From the NCBI GenBank assembly GCA_032988165.1, contig JANTQF010000086.1, positions 1 through 64,000 of the forward strand: DNA of 64,000 nt, read 5' to 3'. Below, piece after piece: positions 1 through 13,200 of the stretch. The stretch comes from Emmonsiellopsis sp. PD_33. Its lineage: Eukaryota; Ascomycota; Eurotiomycetes; Onygenales; Ajellomycetaceae. Every line of letters begins with the position of its first letter. Within the stretch, counting starts at the first letter, position 1. The position numbers were made by a program, and so were the translations under genes. The notes under the pieces were generated by a model that searched no databases, was not told the origin of the DNA, and saw only the letters and a list, made by a program, of their open reading frames with translations.

Positions 1-1760
1 GAAGTTAGCTATCAAGAAGGGTCTGTGATTCATTGGGATTAGATGAAGGCAAGATGATGTCCTCAGCAAATAAAATCAATTTTTAGGAGCTATCTGAATA
101 GTGATCAGTTTTTTAAGAATAAGTGGAAGGTAGGGCTTTCTCCTTTTCAATCCAGTTAGAGAGTGTAGATTAATTCTTATCAGTAGCTGACTCTTTATTC
201 TTACTGTTCTCTATAGCAGTCTGAGCAGCTATCACACTAGTAATCTTTTTCATTTCACTGTCTGAGTTGCCTTCTTCTACACCACTTTCAAACCCAACAT
301 CACATATGCTGATAAAATTGACTGTAGGTAATGAGCTGCCATCAGAGGAAACAAGGATGCTACTATTATTATAGAGTTTTACTGCTAATAAGATAATAGA
401 AGGTGTAGATCTCTACTTAAGAGCACACTTAATAGTGATAATGTGTGGTTCATACTAGTTCACATTGATCTTTAGGCTGCACTACATCACATATTCATTA
501 AAGTATTTACTCATTCTATTTTAATGGATCTTTCCCTGGTTGATCAGCTCACCAATTCAGAGACACTAAGGAAGCATGTGAGAGGAGTCACTATAATCCT
601 AATAGACATAAAGAGGGTAATCATATTGTAATATGCTTTCAGATCAAGGTTAATATGAATCATCAGAGCCACACTATATCTCATAATAGGAAACATTCAT
701 AAGATCTCAAGCAGGATCAATAAATTTCTAGTAGGTGAGAACACATAACATCACAGCTGATTATTATATATTTCTCTGCTGTTGGAAATCTGCAATGGCC
801 AGCAACAGCACATTCATCCAGTTAATAAGAGATTTAAGTAAACTGTCATTTAAATTTCTTGAAGCTAGATCAGAAGAAGCAGGTAGCATAGAGGGGGCTA
901 CTTGAGGTCTCAGCACAGTCAGGGTAGGCAGATTGAAGACAGGTTAAGCAGGAGGCAGCTGAGTGGGTAGCATCATATAGGAACTCAGGTTAGATGTGAT
1001 CATCTAGATCATCTTTTCCTTGACTTCCTGAGATTTCACTGTGGCTTCACAAACCTTTGAAATCTTCCACTCAGATGGGTTGTTTTGGTTAAACCTAGCC
1101 TTGCAAAAAGCCTTCTCACAAACTCTATCAGGCAGGCCTCATAAGAACAATTAGTAGGCAAGAGATTCCTAGATTTCATTTCAGCTAATCAGTGGCTTAG
1201 TAATGACACAGAATTAATAGTAGAAAGTGAGAATATCTCAGCTAAAAGATCATTTGAAACTAGATAGAGTATTCAGATAGATTTAATTGTACATCTACTG
1301 ATGAGCATCATCTTATTAGAACTCTGATATCAATCTAATCTTAACTTTCATTTAGGTTTGTAGGTCCTTCATCAGCTAATCCACATAGCCTTATAGTTTT
1401 ATAAAATAATAGTTGCATAACATTATTAAGATTTCATCTTTAGGAATATGGTGTAGCTTCAGCACAGCATCAAACTAGTTGACAAACTGAGTGACATCCT
1501 TCCTATTAAAAGAGGGGGCTCCAAGGGATCCAGAAACCAGTATAGGCATGACAAGCTACTAATAAATCATTTTACTTTCAGGAGGCAAGATACTACTAGG
1601 CATAGGCAGGCCTGATGAGGAATTAATAGAGTCAGACATCTTCTTACTATTAATCTCAATTTTTAGCAGCAGAGCTGATGTCTTTCCTGACTGAGTTTAA
1701 TAATGTATGATAGAGTCCAACTGAGTGTGCTTAGAAGGCATATATTAATGGAGAAATAAA
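1..1760 (-). mobile_element. Decayed retrotransposon gag-like region
   Basis: Read on the minus strand from about 1740 downward, an interrupted frame gives a gag-like stretch: residues resembling DVTQFVDQFDAVLKLH, then IPKDEILIML, then GLPDRVCEKAFCKARF, broken by many TAA, TAG and TGA codons. The layout (start near 1740, a conserved helical block, a later GLPD...F block) fits an LTR-retrotransposon capsid protein. No intact reading frame remains and no CpG is present. It runs opposite to the Copia pol that follows, so two elements are nested or back to back here. The family (Gypsy or Copia) cannot be settled by eye. The piece from 1 to about 770 is too decayed to read. Confidence 0.55.
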
Positions 1761-2960
1761 TAGATAAGCAACTCTCATTTACAAATGAGAAATAGGTTGA
1801 TAATAGTGGTAATATCTATATCTTTTTGTAGATAGAGGTTCAGAGACTCAAGGAAGAGAAGGAACTGCAAGATCTACTGTAGATTTTTCTTCTCATTAGA
1901 GTCTGCATTTATTGAGAAACAGCTTGATGGATTTAATAGTTCAGCAGGTTCATTCTTCAAAGTTTTCTTCTGATAGTATTACCATTGGTGTAGCTACAAG
2001 GCTGCAGGCCTGCTCCAATCAAATGGGCCTATCACAAACTAAAATAAGAGAATTATGTTGAGCAGTGTGCTTAACAAAAGAAAAGAAAAAAGGAGAAAGA
2101 AACTCAGTATAATCATCTATATCAATACTGTTATCTGTTCATCCATTCATGTTTCTAATTGTGCACACTAATAAAGCAGGAACAGGGTGTGTACATCAGG
2201 CAGCACTGAACAGAGCAGCAGCAAACACAAGAAAAGAATTAATATTAATGTCAAAATAGAGGAATGAATTGGCAATTTATAGTACAAAACAACATAGTAA
2301 TAGAATGATAAGATAACACACAAAAGAAATAAAAGATCTATCTTAAAGAAGCATATACATATATGAGAAATCCATAAACAAACAGATAAAGTCTTAAAGT
2401 TTTGTAATAAAAGAAAAATATCTATCTTCATGGCTGTGCTTGGTAGTAAAAAGCCTCAGTGAAAAATTAATCTGACCCAACAGTAGATTCCCATCACATT
2501 AGGACTTCAATTTTTTGGCTCTAGAATCCTGAAGAAAATAAGATAATCTCCTTATTGGATGTTAGATTTAGTGAGGATAGCATTAGAAATTCTGAATGCA
2601 GAGTCTGTTTCCCATAAGATCTGCTTAACTCTATGGCCTCTGTCAGACTAATGGATGAATCAATTCATATAGAAGATGACATGAAGGCCCCTACAGGCAG
2701 TCTAAATGATTTGTGGATATAGCTCATGAAGTCTTTTGCAATTTATATCCTCTCACCTAATATAGATAGTCTATCCAAATCATTTAAGAATATCATATCA
2801 AGGTTAAAGGGGGTAAGTGAGTACTAGTAAAAATCAATATAGTATGAAATTACTAACCTGTAATGCTGAAAAATATGGCATCTCATTCCCCAATCTGACA
2901 TACTGGTTGGAGAACTAGTGGCCCTGAGCTACTGAGTATTCATTGAAAAAGACTGACCTT
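1761..2960. other. AT-rich, CpG-free stretch without a gene
   Basis: This is AT-rich, CpG-free DNA between the minus-strand gag relic and the readable Copia pol. It probably contains decayed LTR and upstream pol sequence of the flanking elements, but I could not read a domain in it. A hydrophobic open frame on the minus strand at 2168-2431 looks like a by-product of base composition. Confidence 0.5.
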
Positions 2961-2969
2961 AAGATTTAA

Positions 2970-4345
2970 ATATAGATTCAGATGGAATCTTATGAAAATC
3001 TTATTGAGTAGTTTGTAGTAACTGACTCAAGAAGGATAGTAGGGAGAAAATCTATGCACTCATTATAACTAACACTACAAACTATATATTATTTACAGTC
3101 ACTGTGAAGTTTGAATGGATATTGTAGCAGGCAGACATCATACTAGCCTATCTGTATGATTACCTGGATAAAGAAATCTATATGAGGTAATCTACTAGAT
3201 TTGAAGATAGCACTCTAAATACACTTATCTGTGCTATAGGAGAGAGTCTTTACAGCCTGAATCCAGCCATGAAGATTTAGTATGATTTTTTGATAGTCTA
3301 CCTTATTGAATTAGAATTCACAGCAAGTTCATATGACTCTACTCTCTAGTATCATAAGGAAATACCACATCTCTATATAACCATTTATGTTGATGATTTG
3401 AATATAGTCTCTGAGATTCCAGAGAAAGCTAATTAATTGGTGAAAGCTCTCAGTGAGAAGCTAGAGGTTAAGAATTTGTATGAACTGTAAAAATATTTAA
3501 GTATGAAAGTTGACTACTTGCCTGAGGAGATTAAGTTAACTTACTGATACTATATTGAGTAATTAGTAGAGGATTTCTATATGGATAACACTATTACAGT
3601 CTGTACACCCATAGAGGAAGCTTTTTGCATTAATGATTCCTCTATTCCTGAGAGTAAAGCAGGCTTCATAAAGTAGTATTATTAACAGGGTATAGAGTGT
3701 ATTCAATATCTTACAGTTAAAACTTGACCTGATATTACACACACAGTCTCACTACTTGAGCAGCACAGCTCCAACCCAACCCTGAAATCATAAAAGGCAT
3801 TATTACACATCATCCAATATTTAAAAGAAACCCTGAATGTAGGCCTCTTTTATAGATGTTATATAGTTAAAAACAGTCTAATCTCTAAGTTTCTGAATGA
3901 TACCTACCTCCCCATTAGATATATAAATTCTAATTAGGTAGGTCTGTTGAATGATGATTGAAAATCTACATCTAGCTATATCTTCAAGCTTGTAGGATCC
4001 CTAATATCATGATGATCCACTAAATAGATCTATATATCTCTTAGTTTAAATGAAGCTGAATATGTTGCACTCAGCAAAGCAGTTTATAAGATAATATGAA
4101 TTCAAAATCTCATGTGAGAGCTTAGATTTATAACTATATCTTCTATATAGATCCATGCAGACAATAAGGACATCATTAATCTCACCCAAGTTGCTGTGAT
4201 TACAGCCCACAACAAGCATATAAACACATAATTCCACTATTTGTAATCTCAGTTGAAAAATGATGTTATCTTACTAGAATACATTCTGATGACTGAAATG
4301 ACTACAGACAACCTGATGAAGCCTCTGGGCATAGTTACATTTACA
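2970..4345 (+). mobile_element. Decayed Copia (Ty1) pol: reverse transcriptase and RNase H
   Basis: Reading through stop codons, the plus strand gives the C-terminal half of a Ty1/Copia polyprotein. QQADIILAYLYDYLDKEIYM (about 3120-3180) corresponds to the RT start, and YVDDLNIVSE (about 3380-3415) is the catalytic YVDD box. The RNase H part follows: SLNEAEYVALSKAVYK (about 4040-4090), HADNKDIINLTQ (about 4150-4190) and EMTTDNLMKPLG near 4330. Many stops are TAA/TAG where CAA/CAG would be expected, and TGA where TGG would be expected, which is the RIP signature. No CpG remains. The element ends correctly into a polypurine tract and LTR at 4491-4499. It is dead and non-coding. Confidence 0.88.
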
Positions 4346-4489
4346 TGCTTCATTAATTTGCTAGGGACTCTGGTGGGGAATAGTAGAAAGTAGCAAGTCT
4401 GGTCATGTATCTAGGTTTTTTCCACTGTCTGGCAACATTTTGTTGTTTTTCAGTGTTTTTTCATGAGATCTACATATATAGCTCCACCT

Positions 4490-4610
4490 GAGGGGGGGTG
4501 TTGGCCATACACCTCCAGCCTCCTGATTGGGCGTAGCGCGCTTATGTGATCGCATGGTAGATAGATTCCTTGCTAGCATAGCAATACGAGAGATCTTCAA
4601 CCTTCCCACA
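4490..4610 (+). repeat. Polypurine tract and 3' LTR of the Copia element
   Basis: A G-run (AGGGGGGG, 4491-4498) is followed directly by TGTTGGCC at 4499, the usual polypurine tract to LTR junction of Copia elements. The LTR seems short. I place its end near the CA at 4609-4610, but no second copy is visible to confirm it. Unlike the pol region it still has CpG sites (for example around 4531-4550), so CpG loss stops at about the LTR. Confidence 0.55.
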
Positions 4611-5081
4611 CCTACTGGCTCTGACGCCATTGCCCGCAGCGTTTTGCACCAATAGCCGCGGCCAGGGAGCTGCGGCCGGCAAACAAAGCGCTGGCAGGCA
4701 TCCTCGGCCCGGGCAGGCGCCGCCCGAACGGGTTTAACCCCATGTTTCGATACGCCGAGTTTACGCCCTCGTCACCCGGCTGCGGCCGAAGGGAAAATCC
4801 GGCTCCGTGAAATTTTCTCCAGATCTTGCTTCCATTCTGAAGATTTTTATGGACACAGGCTTCGTTTTTCCCACCGCACCGGCCCATAGACTGACTTTTT
4901 CTTGCTTCTTTTCCCTTTCTGCCTTTTCTTCTATTCATCTCTTGTTTTAATCCACCCATTGTGCCGTTGTTTTCTGGAAGTCGGGTTTCGGGAGGGAAGA
5001 TTAATTCGTCTGATCTAATCTTTTTTCTCTTCCCGATACTTGCGAAATTGACAGACATTCCTACCGTCATTTAAAATAATA
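4611..5081 (+). promoter_or_regulatory. GC-rich upstream region of clu1
   Basis: The sequence switches abruptly to CpG-rich DNA (GC-rich cluster at about 4630-4800), then to a pyrimidine-rich stretch at 4880-5030 typical of a filamentous-fungal promoter or leader, ending at the clu1 ATG. Long open frames on the minus strand here have no recognisable protein content. Confidence 0.45.
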
Positions 5082-8000
5082 ATGGAGCAACCGACTAAGA
5101 ACCCCGAACAGGCCCCAGGTACGGAGCAATACCTTGTTGCTTTGGTGGTCGCAATTAACACGCACGGCCAAACCCAATTGCAAGAACTAACTTCTTTGTC
5201 ACAGAGGTCGCAGAGCAGAATGCGCTCGAGCAGACTCCCAACGGAGTCCATGAAGATGCGGAGCAGGACAACGGAGGTGGGAACATCCTTGCTACCCAGA
5301 AACATCCATTGGGCAAAGCTGACTTTTTTGGCGTGTAATTCAGGTCTTTTCCAGATCTCCGTTAAGCTTCCCCATGAGCCCTACAACATCCAAGTCACGG
5401 TGAGCCGCACCCGTCTCGCCAACACGACGTCAGTTAATTAATTTACCTCCAATAGGTATCGAGCCAGGAACAAGTCCAGGATGTTCGTCAGTCAATTGTC
5501 GAGCTGCCCGGTACTTTCCAGTACACGAGCTTCCATCTGGAGCATAACGGAGAGAGGATAAATGACTACGTCGAGCTGTCTGAGGTCAAGGACCTCAAGG
5601 CCGATTCCGAGGTGGTTCTGGTCGAGGATCCATACACCGAGAAGGAGGCCCGGATGCATGTCGTCAGAATAAGAGAGTTGATTGGTGCTGCTGGAGACCG
5701 TGTTGACAACCTGCATGGTATCTGCGCCGGCCTTTCACTTCACGACTCCGTCGCCGCCGGTGAAGAACTATCCGATTCCAAGAATGGACAGGAAGCGGCT
5801 GCGAAAGATCACGCACTTGCGAATTATGATATGGCAGCGCCATCCGTTTTGCAGACCATCTTGCCCCGCGCCCAGACACCACCTCCCAAGACGATCAAGT
5901 CGATTTCTCTTTCTTCATGGAACCCCCCTCCCTACCACCTTCGACAGCGAGGACACCTTCTATATCTCCAGGTCACCACCAATGAGGGCGAGCAACATCA
6001 GATAACGTCTCATGTTTCCGGCTTCTTCGTGAACAAGTGCTCAAACGCCAAATTCGACCCCTTCCCCCGCCCCGCTCCTAAGAACTATAGCGCCCACTCC
6101 CTCCTTACCTTGATCTCGATGCTTTCCCCATCTTTCGATGCCTCGTTCAAAGACCTTCAGGAGTCCAACAACAAGAAGGATTTGTTGACTACCTTTCCAT
6201 TCCAAAACTCCATTCCAAACAATCCATGGCTTGTGCCTTCTACCTCAAGTCCGATCACCGCCCATCAACCAGATGTCGCCCGTTCCCAGGAGAACTACTT
6301 GATCTCCGGTGTTGATAACTCGGAGACGCTGCGGGACTGGAACGAGGAGTTCCAGAGCACTCGAGAGCTGCCCCGCGAAACCGTGCAGGACAAGGTCTTC
6401 AGGGAGAGACTTACCTCAAAGCTCTTCGCTGACTACAATGATGCTGCTGCTCGTGGTGCCGTCCTGGTCGCACGGGGTGAGATTGCGCCTTTGAATCCAA
6501 CAGAAGGAAAGGATGCTCAAATCTTCGTCTACAATAACATCTTCTTCTCCTTCGGAGCTGATGGAGTTGGAACCTTCGCATCAGAAGGAGGTGACGAGGC
6601 CGCCAGGGTTGCCGTTGGAAAGGATGTTGTCGGTGTGAAAGCCGTCAACCAGCTCGATATCCCCGGCCTCTTCACTCCTGGAACCGTTGTCGTTGATTAT
6701 CTCGGTAAGCGCTTGGTTGGCCAGAGCATCGTTCCTGGTATCTTCAAGCAACGCGAGCCTGGTGAGCACCAGATCGATTACGGTGGAGTTGAAGGAAAGG
6801 AGGTTGTTGCGGAGCACCAGGACTTTGTACCTGTCTTCGAAAAGCTTTCTACTTCACTGCGCGTTAAGAAGCATCCTGTCTGGGATAAAGAGGGCAAGAG
6901 ACATGATCTTGAGGGCAGTGTGGAGACCAAGGGCCTTTTGGGTACTGACGGCCGGAAATACGTTCTCGATCTCTACCGTATCACCCCCTTGGATGTCCAG
7001 TGGACAGAAGACTCAGAAAACCATGAGGCATATCCCCACCGTATGTCGGTACTCAGACTTGAGCTGGTCGAGTCGTACTGGAGATACAAGATGGGTCAGT
7101 ATGTGAAGGCAGAGGTTGAGAAGCGCAAAATTGCGAAGAAAGAGGAGGATGAGAAGAAAGCTATCGAAGCTCCTAAAGAGGGAGAGGAAGCCGAAGCCAA
7201 GCCCACCGAGGGAGACGAGGCCGAAAAGAAGGAAGCTGACCAAGAACGCGTTGACATTTCTGCTTTCAAACTGGCTCTCAACCCAGATGTCTTCAGCGGT
7301 CAGGTCCCTCAGACCGAGGAAGAGAAGGAGGAGTGGGCTCAGGATGAGAAGGAAGTCCATGCAGCCTGCGAGTACCTCACTTCCAAGGTCCTTCCCGAGC
7401 TCGTCCAAGATTTGCATGACGGCGATGTTGGATTCCCAATGGATGGTCAATCCCTTACTCAACTCCTTCACAAACGCGGTATCAATGTTCGCTACCTTGG
7501 CAAGCTGGTCTCGCTCGCTCAGGAGAAGGGACCAAGACTGTTGGCATTGAGCGCCCTTGTCGTCCAAGAAATGATCTCTCGTGCCTTTAAGCACATCGCC
7601 AACCGATACCTCCGAAACACACCTCCACCTTTCACCGCCTCTTGCGTCTCCCACCTGCTTAACTGCTTGCTTGGTACCGACGTCAACTCCAATCCACGTG
7701 CTGAGATTGACGAAGAGTTGAGAGAGATCTATCCCGAGGGTGACTTCTCATTCGAACAAGTTACCCCCACCTCCCTCAAGGCTGATATTGAGAAGCAAAT
7801 CAAGATCAGATTCCGATTCAGCCTCCAGGCCGACTGGACTGAGTCGCTGAAACGCCTTCAACTCCTACGTGACATCTCCATCAAGCTTGGACTTCAGCTC
7901 GGGGCTCGCGAGTTCGCCTTTGACCGCTCCCAGATCAAATCTCAGGAGCACTCCCCCGTCCCCAGCGCCACCCGTGTCCCAGCTGAAGAGGGCAAGAAAA

Positions 8001-9103
8001 AGAAGAAGAAGGGAAGCAATACTGCTTCGCCAAACCGCTCCGTGGCAAGCCCCAAGCCCGCTATCACCTTTGTGCCAGAGGACATCTTGAATATTGCTCC
8101 TCTTGTCAAGGATGCTTCGCCACGAAGCGCACTCGCTGAGGAGGCCTTGGAGGCCGGACGCATTTCGATAATGCAAAACCAGAAGGAAATTGGGCAGGAG
8201 CTTATCTTGGAATCCTTGTCCCTCCATGAACAGATCTATGGAATCCTGCACCCCGAAGTTGCCAAACTATACCACCAGCTCTCCATGCTGTACTATCAGA
8301 CAGATGAGAAGGAAGCGGCCGTTGAATTGGCACGCAAGGCTGTCATTGTTACTGAGCGAACCATGGGTGTCGACTCTGCCGATACCATCTTGAGCTACCT
8401 TAACCTTAGCTTGTTCGAGCACGCAACTGGGAATACTCAGTCCGCACTGGTTTACATTAGACATGCTTTGGAGCTGTGGAAAATCATCTATGGTGCTCAG
8501 CATCCCGACTCGATCACCACTATGAACAATGCTGCTGTCATGCTCCAGCATCTCAAGAAATACCCCGATTCCCGCAAATGGTTCGAGGCCTCTTTGACCG
8601 TCTGCGAGGGGCTCTTCGGAAGACAATCAATCAACACTGCCACCATCCTCTTCCAGCTCGCCCAGGCCCTTGCTCTCGACCAGGATTCCAAAGCCGCCGT
8701 CAACCGCATGCGTGACGCCTACAACATCTTCCTCAACGAACTTGGGGCCGAAGACCGGAACACCAAGGAGGCAGAAAGCTGGCTCGAGCAGCTCACGCAG
8801 AATGCCGTGTCCATCGCCAAGCACGCCAAGGACATCCAAGCTCGAAGACTTCGTCGAACTCCTATGTCCCCTCGGGTAACTCTTGGAACCAAGCCTCAGC
8901 CTCAGGTTGGACAGTCCGTACCTGCCGGAGCCAACGGGGCAAACCCTAATGCCACCGGATTGGACTCGAGAAGCATCGATGAGCTTCTGAAGTTCATCGA
9001 GGGAGGCGAGTCAAGCACCCCACGCTCGAAGCAGAAGAAGCGCGCCGCGACCAGCAACCCTAAGCTCCGTGGGTCGAAACAGTCTGCTGTTAAAGCCACC
9101 TGA
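5082..9103 (+). CDS. clu1: Clustered mitochondria protein (Clu1/CluA)
   Basis: Clu1/CluA is a cytosolic RNA- and ribosome-associated protein needed for normal mitochondrial distribution; in yeast it also co-purifies with eIF3. Proposed exons are 5082-5118, 5205-5276, 5344-5399 and 5456-9103, giving 1270 aa, the usual fungal length. Introns have GT...AG ends and the frame is kept across all joins. After a short acidic N-terminus comes the ubiquitin-like CLU-N domain (ISVKLPHEPYNIQVTV, then QVQDVRQSI and FHLEHNGERINDY), then EDPYTEKEARMHV. The central CLU domain covers about residues 330-580 and is followed by a Lys/Glu-rich linker. Tetratricopeptide repeats lie at about 980-1130 (for example HPEVAKLYHQLSMLYYQ and TATILFQLAQALALDQ). 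The C-terminal tail is basic. The first ATG consistent with this splicing is 5082; the tiny first exons are the least certain part. Confidence 0.95.
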
Positions 9104-10280
9104 GCGATGTATTTCTAGATCCTGTTTTCCGATCATAAAATGACCCATCAATCGGATGGGATTATCATTTATATATCTTTTTTTTTGCACCGTTTTCACT
9201 TGTATTATTCCGCTATTTTTAGTCTCCATTTTCTTCCACTTTTACGCCTCGGAGTCTAAATCACTCCAACGCCCCGTCGAACTCATGACATGACGAAGGG
9301 GAATGTTTTTGTTAGACAAAAAAGAAAGCTACAACAAGCACCCACCGCTGCGCGGGAGAACATGAAACCCCATCTCGGCAATCTGGCGCGTTTTCAGCCA
9401 GCAATTTTGTTTTGAGCTTTATGGACGAATGAGAGCTGTATCACTAGTTCGCATGAACGTTTTTATCTTTTCGTTTTTTCCCACTTTTTGCAACCCATCT
9501 CTACTCAAAGTATTCTTTGCTGTTTTCATGCATTTTCATATACAGGCGTGTGATTTTTACATACTCGCCCTTTTGTGTTCTTGCTTTTCTTTTACCTGTA
9601 CAAAATATAGGGGTTACATAGCATGGTTGTCATTTCTCTCTAATTTTTGCGTGCTTTATTCTCCCTTCCCTTTTTGCTTGACGGTTTTGTCTGTATGTAT
9701 AGTTGATTATTATATCATTTCCGCAGGCAGCAGGAAGTGAAATGGAGGGGGAAGGTTACATGACCGTAACACTGTACATTAGATATTTTTCTCCAAAAGA
9801 CTCGATATCCTCTCTTATAAATACCGTATATTGTGATTTTGTTGAGTCCTGTATGACCCGCGCCAAGTCTGGATCTGATAAGGCGGCAGATCCAAGATAA
9901 GGCTCAAAAAGCTTGGCATCGAATCACGTGATTCGTTTGTTTACATTTCGTCGGACTTCATCCGGTTTGTTGATAGCTTCATCCTCAACCGCATCCATGA
10001 CAGAATATAGTCATTATTGCATATTTTAGGTGCAACCCTTACTTGTCTGTTAAATTGTACCTATGTATATACCCTCTTTATTTTAATTCCGCATGAATCC
10101 CCTGCATATGCTACGGTAACGCCCATCACGGTCGCCCCACGGGCCAGCGAGCGATTTGGAGTCTTCGGGGTCGGCAAGTGGCTTCATTGTCACGTATGTA
10201 TGCCCTTGAATCTGTTTAAAGAAAAGTCTATTTCCTAATGATTATCTCTTAACCCCGTGAATAGCCAAAGTTTCCCAACC
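9104..10280. other. Intergenic region, clu1 3' side and promoter of the next gene
   Basis: No gene was recognised. The first part is T-rich 3' flank. The second half is presumably the promoter of the 10281 gene and holds a perfect 16-bp palindrome around CACGTG (9920-9935). Short open frames here lack any recognisable protein sequence. Confidence 0.5.
9920..9935. promoter_or_regulatory. 16-bp palindrome with TCACGTGA core
   Basis: CGAATCACGTGATTCG is a perfect inverted repeat. Its core TCACGTGA matches the E-box bound by bHLH factors of the Cbf1/Pho4/SREBP type. It lies about 345 bp upstream of the 10281 start codon. The regulatory role is inferred from position and symmetry only. Confidence 0.45.
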
Positions 10281-13200
10281 ATGACCCTCAACAGCGCCTC
10301 GACCTCCCGCCTACGCCCCTCCGCATCCGAAGTCCCCATCACCTCCCGATGGTGCAACCGAGCCCTCCGCCCACTAACCTCCACCATCCTGCGCCTGGAA
10401 AAACACTGGAAGATAACGCCACTGAGCGTTCCACAGGGTACGATCAACGGTTCCAATGCCCTTGATACATTGCGCTTGGAAGCGGCCGGGGCGCCCAGTG
10501 ATGCGCGCGAGTCCTCGGAGTCGGAATCTACACCTGATGACCCGACGTGGGTTCCTGGCGGGGGTGGTGGTGCCGGGAGGAGGAAGATTAAACATAGGTA
10601 TTCGGGTGGGAATAGGTCGAGGGTTGTGGTGAGGAGTCCCGAGGCGCAGAAGCTGGCGCCGGGCGAGTTTTCGATTCCGACGCCGTTGATTAAGGGGAGG
10701 GTGAGGGGGAGGCGTGGAAGTGAGGGGGAGGACGTGGGTTCGATAATGGGTCCTCCGGATGAAGACAATGTGTCCGCTGTACAGAATTCGCAAAACTGGA
10801 CCAATACGACGACGAAGCGCAAAACTCTGAATAATCAGGTTGCGTGGAGGGATTGGGGGGATGAGTATAATGATCCATCGTACATTAATATTGTACAGGG
10901 TATTTTTGGAATATGGGATTCCTTTCTTACGATGACGGCGCCGCGACAGCATTCTAATCGCGGGGCGAGGTCATTGATGTCTATGGCGTTGGATAAAACG
11001 TCTATGTATATTATGCGGGAGCAGGAAGCCGCGGATAATGCCGAGGAGAAGGACGAGAAAGTCGACGCCGCAGATGTTATTATAACGGAACTGGAGGATA
11101 TGTATGGCCTATCGAATAATGGGTGGAAACCGCTCAAGTCGCTTGTACGGCTTCATGGGATTCGTCTGGTTTGCGAAGCTATCCGAAAGAGGTGGATATC
11201 GCCGAAGGTAGCTCGTCAACTGGCTTTAAACGCGATTGACTCGTCATCGTATGATGCTACGAGAGAAGTATTATCGGCTCTACTTTCGGTAACTCAGCGG
11301 ATCGATGGGCCCTGGCACATCGATTGTACACTGTTTTCGCTTGCAAATTTTGGCATATTTAATACCTTGGCTACATACGTCAATAAGTCGGGGAACTTGA
11401 GCTTCTTTTTCCGGGAGGTTGGGCCTTTGTTGCAGCGTGGGATCGTGGCTGTGGAATGGATAGCCACGGAATCGATGAAGCCATTTGTGACGCACGCCAT
11501 TCAGTCGATATCGTGCGACGACGAGGACTGCGCTGCCTCTGTCTTATTTGTCGCAAATACGATGCTTGCTGCTTCGGGGTCCAGTGCTACCTTTAATACG
11601 ACGTCGTTGGGGCAATCAGCGACACAGGTAATGGATAAAATTGTCGTGATCGGTCCCACAAGATCGCCCCGTCGTCGCATTTCTCGGAATACTTCATCCA
11701 ACCCGCCGGCGAAAATAAGTGAATATGTATCAATTGCGCTAAACAATAGCATTTCAAGCATCATCAGCATTCTTTGCAGTGCACATATTGTCCGTTTTGG
11801 AAAGCAACGACCGTACACATCTTCGCCGGCCTCGTCGATGCAACATATACTCACAAGGCTTTCAGCGATAGTACAGCATGACCTGGAGCTGGCAGTTTTC
11901 GATCTAACTACCAATCGCTCCAGGTCCGAGTTGTTACGGATTGGATATATTTTGATGGCAGATTATCTTCTTGGGTGTTGCTGCAAAGAGACTAGGAAGA
12001 ATTATGCCGCAATGGCACGGCTTTTGGCCAATTTTGAATATTTTATTCGTCCACTGAAGAACAGAAACGATCTAACGAGTGGATTATCAGCTCTGGTGAC
12101 AAATGTTTCGCACCGGTGCGGCCGGGCTCGTGAGGAGGATGCCTTTTTGCAGTTGAGATTCTTTTCAAAGGCGCTCACTGCTGATCATTTGCAGCGGTAT
12201 CCGACACTCAGAGCACTCCTGGGTAAGGTCGCAGTCGACATGGCGTTGGATTTTGCGGAGGAGACTCTCCATCCAGATCATCATTCATGGGCCTCTGATA
12301 TCCAGACGAAAGTTTCTTCTTACGAACCTATCCCGCTAGACACTGATGGAATGTTGATGTTGACGCCATCATTAGCGCTATCCAAGACTGGCTACGTATG
12401 GGAGGACGGAATCGGAGAATGGGTTGCTGCTGCGAAGGTGCCAACAAAACCTCCATATACGCGTCGACGAACAATGCCAAATTTGCCAAAGGCGATCGAG
12501 CAAGATGACTCGGGATCGTCTAGCAGGAGTTCGACTCCCTCTTCGGATCTTTCTAACAACGATGGCTCGTCTAGTATTACATCAGACTCGAGCTCTCCGT
12601 TATGCGTTCGGAAACGGAAAGAGTATCCCGCTTCTTTTGGTGCGAAATCGTCCAAGCGAGCCAGAACCATCTCGCCCGCAATTCTGACTGCCAATTCTCG
12701 TCAACTGCGGTCTAGAAAAAGTGAACCTTGGGACCTTTACGTCGACGAATTCGAGGACGGTGAGAGTGATTCCGACGTGTCGATGCCAGATCGAATGGCG
12801 ACATCTTCAGTAAAGCCATATGCCCAAGAGCCAGCTCTCCCAAGGAAACCAGTCCTAGGCGAAGGAAAGGGAATCAACTATTCCCGCTCAACCTCGGTCG
12901 CCGTCCCGATTAAACCACCTCATGAACCGCAGGGTGTTGGGGTGGAGGTTGTCATCGTCAACAATAATAAACTGAAGGATGTCACGAACACGAAGAGAAT
13001 CAGTTCCCGGTTCCGAGATAAAAACCACTACGAGAAAGCCTCCAACGAAGCCTATATCAGCGACTCCAACTCTAACGACAAAACCGACGATGACGACGAC
13101 ATACTCACCAACGAACCACCTCCCCGTTTCTTCGATCTTCGTCGGAGGAGTATCGGTATCTCTACTTCTACTCCCGCTACAGCTAGCAAAAAAACCAACT

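Noticed and set aside
2168..2431. Small hydrophobic frame in the left CpG desert
   Set aside because: Leu/Phe/Ile content follows from AT-rich decayed DNA; surrounded by dead transposon sequence.
4612..5070. Minus-strand 152-codon frame upstream of clu1
   Set aside because: Lies in the GC-rich promoter, no protein pattern, no splice or context support.
7013..7654. Long open frame antisense to clu1
   Set aside because: Mirrors the codon bias of clu1; Ser/Leu-rich with no own motifs.
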